Assembly: GCF_900497805.2 (NCBI RefSeq)
Contig: NW_020954590.1
Span: forward strand, 88,004,916-88,068,915
Reading direction: 5' to 3'
Length of the DNA stretch: 64,000 nt
Source: Vombatus ursinus
Taxonomy: Eukaryota > Chordata > Mammalia > Diprotodontia > Vombatidae
The position numbers and the translations under genes are program-made. Under the pieces are notes generated by a model that saw nothing but the letters and a program-made list of their open reading frames with translations, made no database searches and was not told the origin of the DNA. This document shows, in pieces, positions 34,398-44,722 of this stretch (positions are counted from its first letter, which is position 1; every line of letters starts with the position of its first letter).

Positions 34398-34536
34398 TGA
34401 AACTCCTGATGAAGTGGAAAGAGCCCTGGACTTGGAGTAAATCAAGAGATCTGAGTCTGAATCTTAGCTCTGCTAATTCCTACTTATGTGGTATTCAGCA
34501 AAATCACTTAAACTCTCTGAGACTCAGCTTACTGGA
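34398..34536 (+). mobile_element. CORE-SINE
   Basis: GAAGTGGAAAGAGCCCTGGA, AATCACTTAAACTCTCTGAG. Confidence 0.75.
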
Positions 34537-34611
34537 AAGCCCTGAGAATTGCAGTGGGAATGGGGGTAGAGGGTGAGGATAGGAACATGGGCATTCCTTA
34601 TGTGTCCCTAA

Positions 34612-34800
34612 GACAGCATAGTGCAGGGAATAAGAGTGCTGGACTCGCAGTCAAGGAGACCTGGGTTCAAATCCTGCCTCAAATGACCCCAGGTACATCA
34701 ATTCACATCTTAGGGCCTCGGTTTCCTCATCTGTAAAATGAAAGAGCTGGACTTGATGGCTTCTGTGGTCCCTTCCAGCTCCCAATCTCTGTTCTTGTGG
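34612..34800 (+). mobile_element. CORE-SINE (MIR/THER1-type)
   Basis: AAGACAGCATAGTGCAGGG, GACCTGGGTTCAAATCCTGC, GGTTTCCTCATCTGTAAAAT, CCTTCCAGCTCCCAATCTCT. Confidence 0.85.
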
Positions 34801-35008
34801 CTGGTGGAATGGGGTGACAGCTCCAGTGCCCACTTCTTCCAGGACCCTGAGCGAAGGATGGGGCTTCCTTTCTACTGTGTACCCTGGGCTCCTCCAGCTC
34901 CCAGGATGGATTGGCCCTCCAAGGTGCCAAGGGTAGAAGAGCAAAGGGGGAAGAGCAGGAAGGGAGCCCAACAAAGCCCTCTGATGTGCCCAGGGCAATG
35001 TCTAAGGT

Positions 35009-35147
35009 TTGTGTTCAAATCCTCCCAAGGAGCTGGTAGGCAGGACCCCTCCCCATGGCCAGAGCCCCCAGGGATCCCCAGAAAGCCAGGGTTCTCCCCT
35101 CCCCCACCCTGTTCCCCAGGCCCCAAGGATCACAAGTATCAGGTACT
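35009..35147. other. Unique GC-rich flank, source of transduced copy
   Basis: 139 bp of GC-rich DNA directly 3' (in minus orientation) of the SINE at 35148-35345. The same bases recur at 36905-37041 next to the tail of that SINE, with a single mismatch seen by eye. No other identity recognised. Confidence 0.8.
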
Positions 35148-35345
35148 GTTGTTGTTGTTGTTGTTGTTGTTTGTCCTTTGTTCTCAAAGAGGACTGTGAC
35201 ACCAGGAAGGTGATGTCACGACTTGCAAGTGAATTGGATTTAAGTGAGGCAGGGCTGTGCAAAGTCACTAGCCTCACTTTCTCCTCCGGAGTCATCTGGG
35301 TCTAGTGGTAAGATATAGATCTGGACAACTGGAGATGGCCTCCTT
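35148..35345 (-). mobile_element. Marsupial SINE with LINE-type tail (source copy)
   Basis: Minus-strand copy of the family also at 1722-2319. The tail (AAC)n appears on plus as GTTGTTGTTG, then TCTCAAAGAGGACTGTGACA, GCAGGGCTGTGCAAAGTCAC and CTCCTCCGGAGTCATCTGGG. It extends further 5' than the copy at 36905-37149; the right limit is approximate. Confidence 0.82.
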
Positions 35346-35595
35346 CAGGCACTGAGACCTCCACCAGACAACCAAGGTCAAGGTTTCAGAGTAAGGTTGC
35401 CAGCACCTCCCCTGCCAGGACCTGGTACTACCTGATGTCTGCAAGCCTAGATGAGGTGTTCTGGTGCTCCCACCCCAAGAGGGGGAAACCTGGGGTTCCT
35501 CGTCCATTCTCCTCCCCACCCAAAGTCATGCCTCTCTGCTGCTACTTCACCCTGGCAGATCTGGCTTTTTCCAACAGGCCTTGACAAAGCAGGGT

Positions 35596-35790
35596 AGGGT
35601 AGCAGCTAGTGTGCTGGGCTTGATTGAGGTCAGGAAGCCCTGTGTTCAAATCTCACCTCAGAAAGTTACTATTGTGTGACACTTACACACGAAACCTTTG
35701 AGGCAATTACTTCTTTAGCCCTCGGCTTCCTCATCTGTAAAATGGAGCAGGGGGAGGAGGTGGACTCAGCTGGAAATTCCTATCTGCACC
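35596..35790 (+). mobile_element. CORE-SINE
   Basis: GGTAGCAGCTAGTGTGCTGG, CCCTGTGTTCAAATCTCACC, GGCTTCCTCATCTGTAAAAT. 35791-36668 upstream of the exon holds no recognised repeat. Confidence 0.75.
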
Positions 35791-36668
35791 TTTGGCAAGT
35801 ATGGTAATAATAATCCATGTATGGGACAAGAAGCCAAAAGAATGCCTTCAGGGGGAGGAGGCAGGAAAAAAAGCAGGGCAAAGGCTACCAAACCTGTTGG
35901 AAGCAGACAGAGATTCCTGGTATCCCCAGGATAAGTCAAGGCTGCCACAAAGGGGTGGGGTATGGAAAGATTGTGCAGAGTGGTGAAAAAGTTCATCCCT
36001 AGCCTGCCATCCAACAGCTTCCTATTTTAACTAACTGTTCTTGCTAGCTCTGTTATTTTATATAGCTGACTGTTCTAAGGACTGTCATATTATATATATG
36101 AATTAGATATTCACCCTCTAAATTCAGCAACCTGGGACAGAGCCCCAGTCACCCTATCCTAGTTATGACTATGATCTTGAGACTCCAAATCTCTAGAGAA
36201 AATCTGACCTGGCTTCCTTGTGGGACTCTGCTAAAAGATATTTTCTCTTTTTAGTATCTAAGGAAGCATAGATTTTTTTTAAAGTAACCCCTTTATTAAT
36301 AATGACTGCATCTCTAAAGTCACAGACAAAGTAAGGCAAAGGATTGCCTGATAAATTTGGAGTTGTCTCAATGGCCAGTAAAAATAACAACAACAAAAAT
36401 CTACTTTTACCTGGTTTATCAAGAAAAGCTTTCTATGATCTGCGCTCACTGGGCCTTCTTTGCATAATGCTTTGTCTTTCTTTATCTATATGTTTCAGTT
36501 AGTGCCCTGTCCCAGCTCTTTTTGACTCCTGTTTTACTACTGGCACACAAAACCCATCCCAAGGCTGTCATTTTACAAAGGGATTTAAAAAAACAGAAAA
36601 TCAGAAAGTTCAGAAAGTAGAACCCAGTGTGTGTAACCGTTGTGGTTATCTTTTCTCTGGTTTTGCAG

Positions 36669-36796
36669 TCTGATCAATACGTAAGTCAGATGGCTGATCA
36701 AAGGCAGCGGGCTATGTCGACATCTGGAGAAGCTTTATATGAAATTCTTGGTCTACAGAAGGGGGCAACACAAGAAGAAATTAAGAAAACTTACAG
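36669..36796 (+). CDS. DNAJC5B: DNAJC5B (cysteine string protein beta), first coding exon
   Basis: The exon starts after the acceptor TTTTGCAG at 36661-36668. It has 21 nt of leader and the ATG at 36690, and stops at the donor GTACAG at 36797. It encodes residues 1-35 plus two bases of codon 36 (phase 2): [16 protein letters not shown]..., J-domain helix I (EALYEILGL) and the start of helix II (EEIKKTY). Known for the family: DNAJC5 proteins are vesicle-bound J-domain co-chaperones that stimulate Hsc70 ATPase, with DNAJC5B largely testis-expressed in human. [19 protein letters not shown] matches DNAJC5B better than DNAJC5 (ESLYHVLGL, IKKSY). The N-terminus MADQRQR is, however, DNAJC5-like and shorter than the human DNAJC5B start. 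Ser10 after RQRAM fits the PKA site known in DNAJC5. The leader is open in frame back to the acceptor, so the start is chosen by family alignment. Confidence 0.93.
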
Positions 36797-36904
36797 GTAC
36801 AGATGAGGTGCAGTGATGGCATTTGCTGTGGGGCTAGGGACTCCTATTTTGTGATCGATGATGAAAGAAAATGAATCTCTGGTCAACGCCAGGTTGTGTG
36901 AATT

Positions 36905-37149
36905 GTGTTCAAATCCTCCCAAGGAGCTGGTAGGCAGGACCCCTCCCCATGGCCAGAGCCCCCAGGGATCCCCAGAAAGCCAGGGTTCTCCCCTCCCCCA
37001 CCCTGTTCCCCAGGCTCCAAGGATCACAAGTATCAGGTACTGTTGTTGTTGTTTGTCGTTTGTTCTCAAAGAGGACCCTGACACCAGGAAGGTGATGTCA
37101 TGACTTGCAAACGAACTGAATTTAAGTGAGGCAGGGCTGTGCAAAGTCA
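36905..37149 (-). mobile_element. Retroposed SINE tail carrying transduced 3' flank
   Basis: A 245-bp copy of 35009-35268, at about 96% identity by eye. It lacks exactly four GTT units and is flanked by a 16-bp target-site duplication, CCAGGTTGTGTGAATT at 36889-36904 and CCAGGTTATGTGAATT at 37150-37165. In minus orientation it begins inside the SINE (5' truncation), passes through the SINE tail (37149-37042) and carries on into 137 bp of the flank of the source copy (37041-36905). That is the layout of 3' transduction. It lies 108 bp downstream of the DNAJC5B exon, in intron. Confidence 0.85.
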
Positions 37150-37234
37150 CCAGGTTATGTGAATTTAGTGCCTCATGGTCCATCTCTTCTAAGATCATTG
37201 GCAATGTAAGCATTTAGAGACTGTATGTCAGCTC

Positions 37235-37345
37235 CTGGGAAATAGGGACTATTGATTTCATTTTATTAATATTTGCATCCTCTGGTTCTGGTAGAATGCC
37301 TGCTACTCACAGGCACTTAATGAAGGGCTCCTTGATTGATTCATT
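37235..37345 (+). mobile_element. L2 3' terminus
   Basis: GGGAAATAGGGACTATTGAT, GAATGCCTGCTACTCACAGG, CACTTAATGAAGGGCTCC. Confidence 0.5.
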
Positions 37346-37376
37346 GATCCACAGGAACTGTCTCCCAATAGAACTC

Positions 37377-38039
37377 TGTTATAATCTCAAGCTTAGGGGA
37401 CAAAGATAACACAGGCATCTTAAGTTTTCAGTATCGCAACGAGACAAAGAGACTATGCTGGGGAGCCTTGGTTTGGTCTGCTGTATAGTACAATCTATGG
37501 CAGACAGAGGCACAGAATGCGTAGAGGCACAGAATGCGTAGGGGGCCTGGTTTGATATTGTGAGCTGGGAACAAAATATTGCTAAACAAAAGTAATTTAG
37601 GAAGAAGTTTAAGTCGCCCAACAGAGAGGAGAGCCAAAATAGGTGGCTTGCTGCCCCCAAACTTGCAAAAGCTGCACATTATATAGGACACAATCAAAGA
37701 AGCAAATAAACAATAGTTGACTGGTTAATACATGGTAAGTTTTACGAATAAGGCACATAGGTTGATTAAACTTCACATAGAATAATTAAAATGTACTTCT
37801 CAGAAAACCAGAAATGAACTGACCCTTTCAAACATCAATCTTTGGGTCCCTTGAAGTTTTCTGAGGTCAGTACAACCCGGGATCCTTGTTAAGCATTAAA
37901 CTAGTCTGGTTATCTAAGCAATACATGTCTTATCGTGCAAGGCTAGATTCAAACAATGAAATAATTAAAAATCTCTCCTATAACTCAGTACTTAATAATT
38001 TTATCTAAAAATTGGTAATTAATAATTTTACCTGCAACA
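37377..38039 (-). mobile_element. Candidate solo LTR (endogenous retrovirus-like fossil)
   Basis: A 663-bp non-coding block with TGTT...AACA at its ends and, on the minus strand, a TATATAATG box followed by a C/T-rich stretch, as in an LTR. It contains a short internal tandem repeat (GCACAGAATGCGTAG twice, 37511-37541). No convincing flanking duplication and no internal retroviral sequence next to it, so the call is tentative. Confidence 0.3.
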
Positions 38040-38159
38040 TTTTGTAGAAGAGCTCTTCTTAAGCTTTAGCTCCATCTTCTCACACCCCACCTGATTTTCC
38101 AGTTAGCTCTAACCTATGCAAAGAATGCAATATGCTGTGCTCCAAAGCTCCAGGGCTTG

Positions 38160-38480
38160 GTTATATGTGGGAAAGAAGCCCAAGGGGGTCAGGGTCAGAA
38201 GGCCCAAGTTCAAGGTCTGGCTCTGACACTTGTGAACTGGGTGACCTGGGACAAGTCCTTCATCTACATAGTGAGGGGGTTATTCTCAGGTCCTTTTCAA
38301 CACCAGCATTTTGTTTTTCTTTTAAAACCTGATTAGAATGATTATTTTTAAGTTAAACCAATTCATGCTCATTACTCAAGTGTTATAAACCATTTAAACA
38401 TTTTCAGTTTCCTTGTTTTTGAAATGGACTTGATGATGTCTAAGGTACCTGACAGATCTAACAAATCTGTGATCATGTTA
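38160..38480 (+). mobile_element. CORE-SINE fragments
   Basis: 38160-38310 (GGCCCAAGTTCAAGGTCTGG, GGGTGACCTGGGACAAGTCC) and a 3' piece at 38400-38480 (GATGATGTCTAAGGTACC). 38481-38829 is unassigned. Confidence 0.6.
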
Positions 38481-38829
38481 TTTTCCTCCTTCTGGTCAAA
38501 AACCTACATTTTCTCTGCACCTCTCACATTGGTAGTTATTGATTCACGTAGTAACAATTCCATACTTAATTCACATTAATTACCTTACACTAATTTTAAA
38601 GTTTATTTTCCTTCAATTTATTTGGAAGAAGAGACCTATAGTAAATAACAAAGAATCCAGCCTGTTTAGCCAAAGGAGATCTGGAAAGCTTCATCTCTGA
38701 GGGGCAGAGGTCTGTCTCCTATTAAAACTCATGCAGCATGGTTCTGCTGATGTTTCGTGTGGACATAAGGGAAGAACTTATTAGCCCATTTATGCCTCAC
38801 TTTCTCTACTTCTAAGAAGGAAGGATCAT

Positions 38830-39010
38830 AAATCAAGGGCTGAAATGGACCTAAGAAGCCATCTATTCTGGCTCCATTTTACAGCAGAGAGCACTGAGGC
38901 ACGCAGGAAAATTACATTAGTTGCTGAAGGTTGCACAGATAGTGAGTATCAGAGCTCAGATGTGAACCCAGGGCCTGCTAGCTCCCAAGTCAATATTCTT
39001 TCCAGTATAA
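38830..39010 (-). mobile_element. CORE-SINE, antisense
   Basis: GATCATAAATCAAGGGCTG, CATTTTACAGCAGAGAGCAC, GATGTGAACCCAGGGCCTGC. 39011-39690 has no recognised element. Confidence 0.75.
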
Positions 39011-39689
39011 CTCGGGATGAGGAACCTGCACTATACCATGTTACCTTCAAAAGGAAATCTGCCTTCCAGGCTATATTTATACATCTCAAAAGGAGGGGCA
39101 ATCTGTTGATTTGATCCAACCAATTCAAAGTAAAAAAAAAAAATCCTTGATCTTAGTCAAAAGGTCAAAAAACAATGAATTAGTCTGTAACTACATGGGA
39201 TGAATAATTCAAACTAGAAACCAAAGATGCAATACAATTTGATCGGAAATTCCTTTCTGTAGGGGCTCTGGCTTGAATTGGAGGGTTCAGCTCACCATCA
39301 CAAATGGCACAAAGTGAGATCTCCACTGTGATATGGCTATAGAAAATTCTATTACAATAGCAATGATGGCCCAAATGGCAAGGGATTTTCAACTCCTGCT
39401 TCATGTGTGTGCCTAATGTAGACAAAACCTGTATCTCTATTTTATGGAATCTTTCCAAAGCAAATGTCCCCTTAAGTTGGGAGGAGAGTGGAGCAGGGAG
39501 AAGGGGTTTGATGTCTGTCTGATGCAGCTCTCCTATCCTGACCCACTAAAAGTGGCTCCCAAATCCCTGGTTTCCACCACCCTTCCACACCAACAAATCA
39601 CTCCTACCCAAAGGAGTAACATTATGTGAGCAACTGTGCTTCAATAACAGCCACCACCCCTGCCCCAGACCAGCAAACGGTGATATCAA

Positions 39690-40050
39690 GCACTATCTTT
39701 TAAAAATCTATCTTCAGTTTCTCACTTTTTCAAGTGAATGTGACTTGTAATCGCTTTCCTTACTGCTTTTTTAATCAAAAATTATGGGTCATTTCCTAAT
39801 TAAGGTACTAATTATGCTGGGTTGTTTACAAGTTTTATTAATTACAACATAAAGCCTTTTCATGTAATTCACATCTTGCTATTAATTTTGTTTTAATATC
39901 ACACAAATATTATTTTTTCCGCTGATTGGGGTAATAGTATGCTGCCAAAGGCATTCACATCTGCCTAAGTGACACATTTGTATTCTGCCAGATATTCATA
40001 ATGTATGAGGGGGTTGAAAATCCACTGAGAATATCATTCTTGCATTCAGG
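39690..40050. other. Repeat-free AT-rich block, candidate conserved non-coding element
   Basis: No repeat recognised. Several homeodomain-type cores lie within ~130 bp (TTCCTAATTAAGG, ACTAATTATG, TATTAATTAC, TATTAATTTTG), with a GCTGATTGGGGT stretch. The composition is like that of developmental enhancers, but conservation cannot be judged from one sequence. Confidence 0.3.
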
Positions 40051-40724
40051 GATCCGGATTAAAGCAGTTGCAATATAGTAAAATTAAAAGCCAGGCAAAT
40101 ATAATAAAACTGCCAACTGTTTGATCCATAGGTGACTCTGCTTCTCTTTCAAATATAACTTTATTCTTTGAACTGGGATGATATCTCTGGAAACCAAGTT
40201 GGATGACAAGACTGTCCCTTAAAACTCTACCTGGGTGTCTGAAAAGTAGAAAGTGGAGAAGCAGAAGAAATCCAAAAAGAGATTTAGATTTCTGACTGAA
40301 AGGAGTTTGTTGTAGTAGAAAGGATTCATACATTGGGTGGGAAGTTAGACGATGAACTCTTTGCTCCTTTCCAAATCTAAATTCTATGATTCTGTATCTC
40401 TCATGATCCCTCTTGGTGTACATTTAAGATAAGGTTATGTAGGAAACCTGAAATATGTTTTAGGTAATACTATATGTGTTTTATTCTCTGAAAGACAGTT
40501 ATACTCCTGAATCCAAATATTCCAGTTTTCTCTACCTTATAGATTTTTCCTTAGATTTTTACTTTTCCATTAACCACTGAGGTCTATCTCCATAAACTAT
40601 TTTCAGAGAGCAAGAAAATGGTTTGCCTGCTCTTCCTTCAGGGAATTTATCTAGATAGAGGTCCATTTCCTCACCCTTCCATTATTTTAGGAGCTAGCCT
40701 ATCTACCTCAAGAATTCTTATAGG
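40051..40724. other. Unrecognised, with a weak CORE-SINE 3' end
   Basis: 40305-40400 (CTTTCCAAATCTAAATTCTA, TGATTCTGT) resembles the 3' end of a CORE-SINE. The rest is unassigned. Confidence 0.4.
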
Positions 40725-40880
40725 ATCATAGAGTTAGAGGTGAAAGAGATGTTACATATTGTCTAGTCTCATCTTATAAATGAGAAAACTGAAGAACAGA
40801 AATCCCAGGGTCACACAGCTATTAAGGGATCTGATCTAGAATTCAAACTCAGACCTTCCTATTGCCATAGAATCTTCTAG
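40725..40880 (-). mobile_element. CORE-SINE, antisense
   Basis: GGATCATAGAGTTAGAGGTG, AAATGAGAAAACTGAAGAAC, CAGGGTCACACAGCTATTAA. Confidence 0.8.
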
Positions 40881-42385
40881 GGGAATAAAAGAGTCTTCTT
40901 GTCGACACCATCTGAAACAAGATTAAATTGGGGAGCCATTTAATGCACATTGATCTCTTCTCTTCCGCCAGATGGCTTAGCTTATAGAACTGACCATAGT
41001 CAGGCTTGAACTGCATCAATCATTGGGGTGCTAATTCAAAGGTCTGCCTGCTTGCTCCACAGAGGGAGAAAAAAAGGGATAATAAAGATAATGAGAGAAT
41101 GTTTTTAAAGAGCTTTGGGCCTTTTTGTGGATGAAAGGCACAAGACATTTACCAGATTCGGTTAATGAATGGATCTATGTAATACCATGATCTCTTGTGT
41201 TTTTGCACACTGCTCCAGTGTATACAGTATAAGGTTGAGTTTGTGCCCAATGTCATGTGCTCTGTGATGGCTGGGTAGTTGAGAGACTAGGAGACTTTAT
41301 TATGAAATGTTTCTCTTTCGTATTTCTGTATTTCTAAGACTCCTAAGCCCATTGCTAATATGATCTCAATATCTCATTATTAGCATTATCTCATTTAATC
41401 TTCTCAAAAGTGGAATTAGTTGGGAGCAGATACCACGCTTCCTACTTGGGCTTGGTGGATATGATACATGGGGACTCAGAAATTCTTCCAAGTCTCTCTC
41501 ACTTTGATTGAAATTCTTCACTTGACACAGTTTGAAATTTTACCAAGTAGCAATTCATTTGGGTTAATGAATCCTTATCATGCAAATATTTCAAAAGACA
41601 AACACCCCTGAGAGAATTAAGACCCACTAGTCATTTACACCTTTCACTTGGTTTAATTAGATTGTTTTCCTGCAAGTTTTCCTACAAGTAAGTCTTAACT
41701 AAGTTAAGACTTACAGTTTAGAGCTTCGATTGGGGAGGCAGTAGAAGAAAGAAAGGTAATTTTGGAGCATGGGATACAATGAAGGAGAGGGAATCCTTAG
41801 AAGACAGAATGCCAAAATAAGAGACTTTGTGCCACACCAGGTGTCCAAGAAGTTGAGGGACAGAAAACACAGAGGATGACAGAAGATCAAGAAAAGGGGA
41901 GTGGGAAAACACCAAAGATAATTTTACTTATTTATCAATTTTGCTCAGGCCCTACCCTGCCCTGTCACACAGAGGCAAAAACTGAAGCATCAAAGACTTG
42001 TGACTTGGTTGCTATTGATTTTTCACTTGCCTTTGAGCTAAGTCACATAGTGATCAGACAGTACAATGAATATAAAGGTTGGGATTCATTCTACAAATGT
42101 GATTAATATTCAAATATGTGACTTGAAGGTGATTTTCAGCACAAGAAGTTGATCTGATTCCATATTTTCCTTAGTACCTTAATTTGGCCAGGCTACTACC
42201 AGCTGGAAGGTCTTGGGCAATATATGGGTCACTGGATACTTTGGCTACATTTGATTAAATGGCCATTATACTTGTTAAGTGACGGGGCATATGGAGAAGA
42301 ATGCTGTGCTTTCATTCCAAAGTTAGTAGGTTGCTAATATATACCACCTGCTGCTACCTAATTATAGCCTAAGCCACTTAGGCAG
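40881..42385. other. Unrecognised intronic sequence
   Basis: 1.5 kb of DNAJC5B intron with no repeat family or exon that I can identify. Confidence 0.5.
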
Positions 42386-42486
42386 ATCTGAGTATCTAGC
42401 AGTCACTAGGTTTGTCCTAGTTTCTCTAAGAAAGAATCTGAGTACCTAGCAGTCAACTAGATTTGTCCTAGTTTCTCCAAGAATAT
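42386..42486. repeat. Diverged ~50-bp tandem duplication
   Basis: 42386-42435 and 42436-42486 are the same sequence with about five differences; each begins ATCTGAGTA and includes CTAGCAGTCA and TTTGTCCTAGTTTCTC. Confidence 0.9.
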
Positions 42487-42714
42487 CACAATTTCAAAGC
42501 AAAAAGCCTTTGTTTCCATTCTCTTGCTGGGTTGTGCATAGCTATAGGGCACTGGCGATACCCCTTTGCTGCTGTTTAGTCCAAGTCAGCTCAGTATATT
42601 GATATATTGAGTGAACGGCAATGTACTGCAATGCTTTAAGAATCTGGGATTTCAATTCTGTGGATCTCCCCGGGGGCCCCCCCCCCACCCTGGTCTTTCA
42701 GTCTGTTTCTCATG

Positions 42715-42905
42715 TAGGATCACAGTTCTCGAGCAAGAAGGGTCTTCATAAGCTATCTAATCCAGTCCCCTTATTTTACAGATGAGACAAGTGAGGCTCA
42801 GGGAGTCAACGTCAGCAAGGTAATTAGTGTCAGAGGCAGGATTTGAACCTGGGCCTTCTGACTCTAAAACCAGTGCTTTTTTCCCCCTATAACACATGGC
42901 CTCCC
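42715..42905 (-). mobile_element. CORE-SINE, antisense
   Basis: TAGGATCACAGTTCTCGAGC, TTTTACAGATGAGACAAGTG, GCAGGATTTGAACCTGGGCC. A C-run (42677-42687) lies just before it. Confidence 0.85.
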
Positions 42906-43184
42906 ATGTCAACCAAAGTTAATTGTCACTTAAGAAATACTGAATAAGGGTATGGAGCATTTTTATTTCATTTCAATTTAAGAGATGAAGGTAGTAGTTG
43001 TTTACCCTATCTCATGACATAATGTTAGGACGTTTGATACCTGTCCTGTGTAAGCTACTAGATGGGTAAGCATCATACTGAACAAACTTCAGAGACTTCT
43101 GAGTTTCACTGAGGATCTTGACCTGCTTCTCACAGAAAGAATGGTTGAAATGATACTTGACTTTACAGAGGGCTTTAACTAGAA

Positions 43185-43420
43185 TCAGCATGGGGTGGCA
43201 GATAGAACAATTAAAATCAAAACACCTGGGTTCAAATTCTGGTTTGGTTTTTTTGTTTTTGTTTTTGTTTTTTTGTTTTTTTGTTTTTCTTACCAGGAGA
43301 ATCTTGGAAGGAGTCACTTTCCTTTTCTGGGTTCTAGTTTCCTCATCTGTAAAATGAGAGGACTGGGTTGGATTAGACCATACCAAATCTCCCTTCCAGC
43401 TCTAAATCTTGGCCCTTTCC
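43185..43420 (+). mobile_element. CORE-SINE expanded by a (TTTTTG)n run
   Basis: Head AGCATGGGGTGGCAGATAG and ACACCTGGGTTCAAATTCTG. A T/G run at 43242-43290 replaces the middle. Then GTTTCCTCATCTGTAAAATG and CCCTTCCAGCTCTAAATC. Confidence 0.8.
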
Positions 43421-43689
43421 TGCTTAGTATTGGGATAGTGAAAAGGTGTTTGGAGAGTGACCTCTAAGTTCCCTTGCTGCCCAGATGAGACTAATTCTGC
43501 TTCCATTTTTGATAGAGAACTGCACCTCCTGCTTCACAAGATTTCAAACTCATTTTGTCACTCTCCACTCTGTTTCATGTTGAACTTTCCGGAAACAACA
43601 AAACAAAACTTCTCTGAAGTGCCTCCAAACCATGCAAAGTGAGGAAAACTCTGCTTCCATCCTGAACAGGAAGAAATTCAATTACCATG

Positions 43690-43980
43690 ACACCTTCCCT
43701 CCCCTGCCCCCAGACAAATCTAGTCTGAGGTGTTTTTATCCATATTTATCAGTCATTACAGGTAAAGACAGAGGCTGTTCATGAATAAAATAGAAGTGTC
43801 AGAGGGACTCATATCCAGTGGGAGAAGGGTAAATATTTGCAAGATCAAATGATGATTCAAGCTCAGAGATTAATTTTAATTAATCCTTTATCAAGCGCTA
43901 ATTTGTTTCCTGAATCTTAAATGTTTCCATTAAGGAAGGAAGGATGGTACGCCGTGCTCACTCCTCTTGAGTTCAGGTCC
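43690..43980. other. Repeat-free block, candidate conserved non-coding element
   Basis: No repeat recognised. Contains the palindromic ATTAATTTTAATTAAT near 43870 and TCAAGCGCTAATTTG. Function unknown. Confidence 0.25.
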
Positions 43981-44047
43981 TTGATTCTGTCAATGCCTCT
44001 CTCATCCCTTTCTGTTAGTTAAGCACCAGCTATGGATTATTTTCAAT

Positions 44048-44480
44048 GATTCATTCAAAGAATATTTATTTAGCATCTACTACGTATCACACACACCTTT
44101 CAGTAAACTTCAGTGGTTCTCTACTACCTGCAGGATCAAACATAAAATTGTCTTCTTGGTTTTTAAAACCCCGTATAACCTAGCCTCTTTCTAACTTTTC
44201 CAGGCTTCTTACACTTTGCTCTTCACATTCTCTATAATCCAGTGACGTTGGTCTTCTTGCTGTTCCCCACACACATGACTTCTGACCCCAAGCCTTTTCA
44301 CCAGCTGTCCCTATTTCCAGAATGCTTTCCTTCCTCCACTCTGTCTACTGGCTTCCTTCAAGATTTAGTTCAAATTCCACTTTCTGTAAAAAAACCCTTT
44401 CCCATTTTCCCCACATGTCTCATGACTTGTGTGTTTTCTCTGAGATTATCTTCCAATTACCACATATGTATCTTGTATGC
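44048..44480 (+). mobile_element. L2: sense 3' UTR preceded by an antisense end
   Basis: 44048-44100 reads as antisense L2 (AGAATATTTATTTAGCATCT). 44101-44480 is sense L2 3' UTR: TCAGTGGTTCTCTACTACCT, CAGGATCAAACATAAAATTG, GTCTTCTTGCTGTTCCCCAC, CAGAATGCTTTCCTTCC. Confidence 0.75.
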
Positions 44481-44683
44481 AAGTGGTAGGTTTCCTCTTG
44501 CCAGAGTTTTGCCCTCAGTAGCTGGGTGATCATTTGTCCTTGACATCGCAGGAAGGATTCTGGTTGGCCTAGATTGACATTGAGGTCTAGAGAAGAGTCT
44601 ATGACTCTGAGTCGACGTTCAGGGGTCCACGTTGGGCAAGATTAGGGTGTCCTCACACTGTACATGCATGGGTCAAGTTCAAG

Positions 44684-44684
<1 letters not shown>

Positions 44685-44722
<38 letters not shown>
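44685..44722. repeat. (CA)n microsatellite
   Basis: Uninterrupted CA run of about 18 units. Confidence 0.97.

Noticed and set aside
34738-35199. 153-aa open frame, plus strand, proline-rich
   Set aside because: It runs from a CORE-SINE 3' end through GC-rich flank into a (GTT)n SINE tail, the same flank recurs as a retroposed copy, and no start context or splice signals support it.
35009-37150. Segmental or tandem duplication around the DNAJC5B exon
   Set aside because: The second copy has its own 16-bp target-site duplication and a 5' truncation, so retroposition explains it better.
43012-43386. 124-aa open frame, minus strand
   Set aside because: It crosses a CORE-SINE and its (TTTTTG)n run; the C-terminal part has no recognisable homologue.
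44685-44722. CRISPR-like or regulatory repeat
   Set aside because: Plain CA microsatellite in a vertebrate genome.
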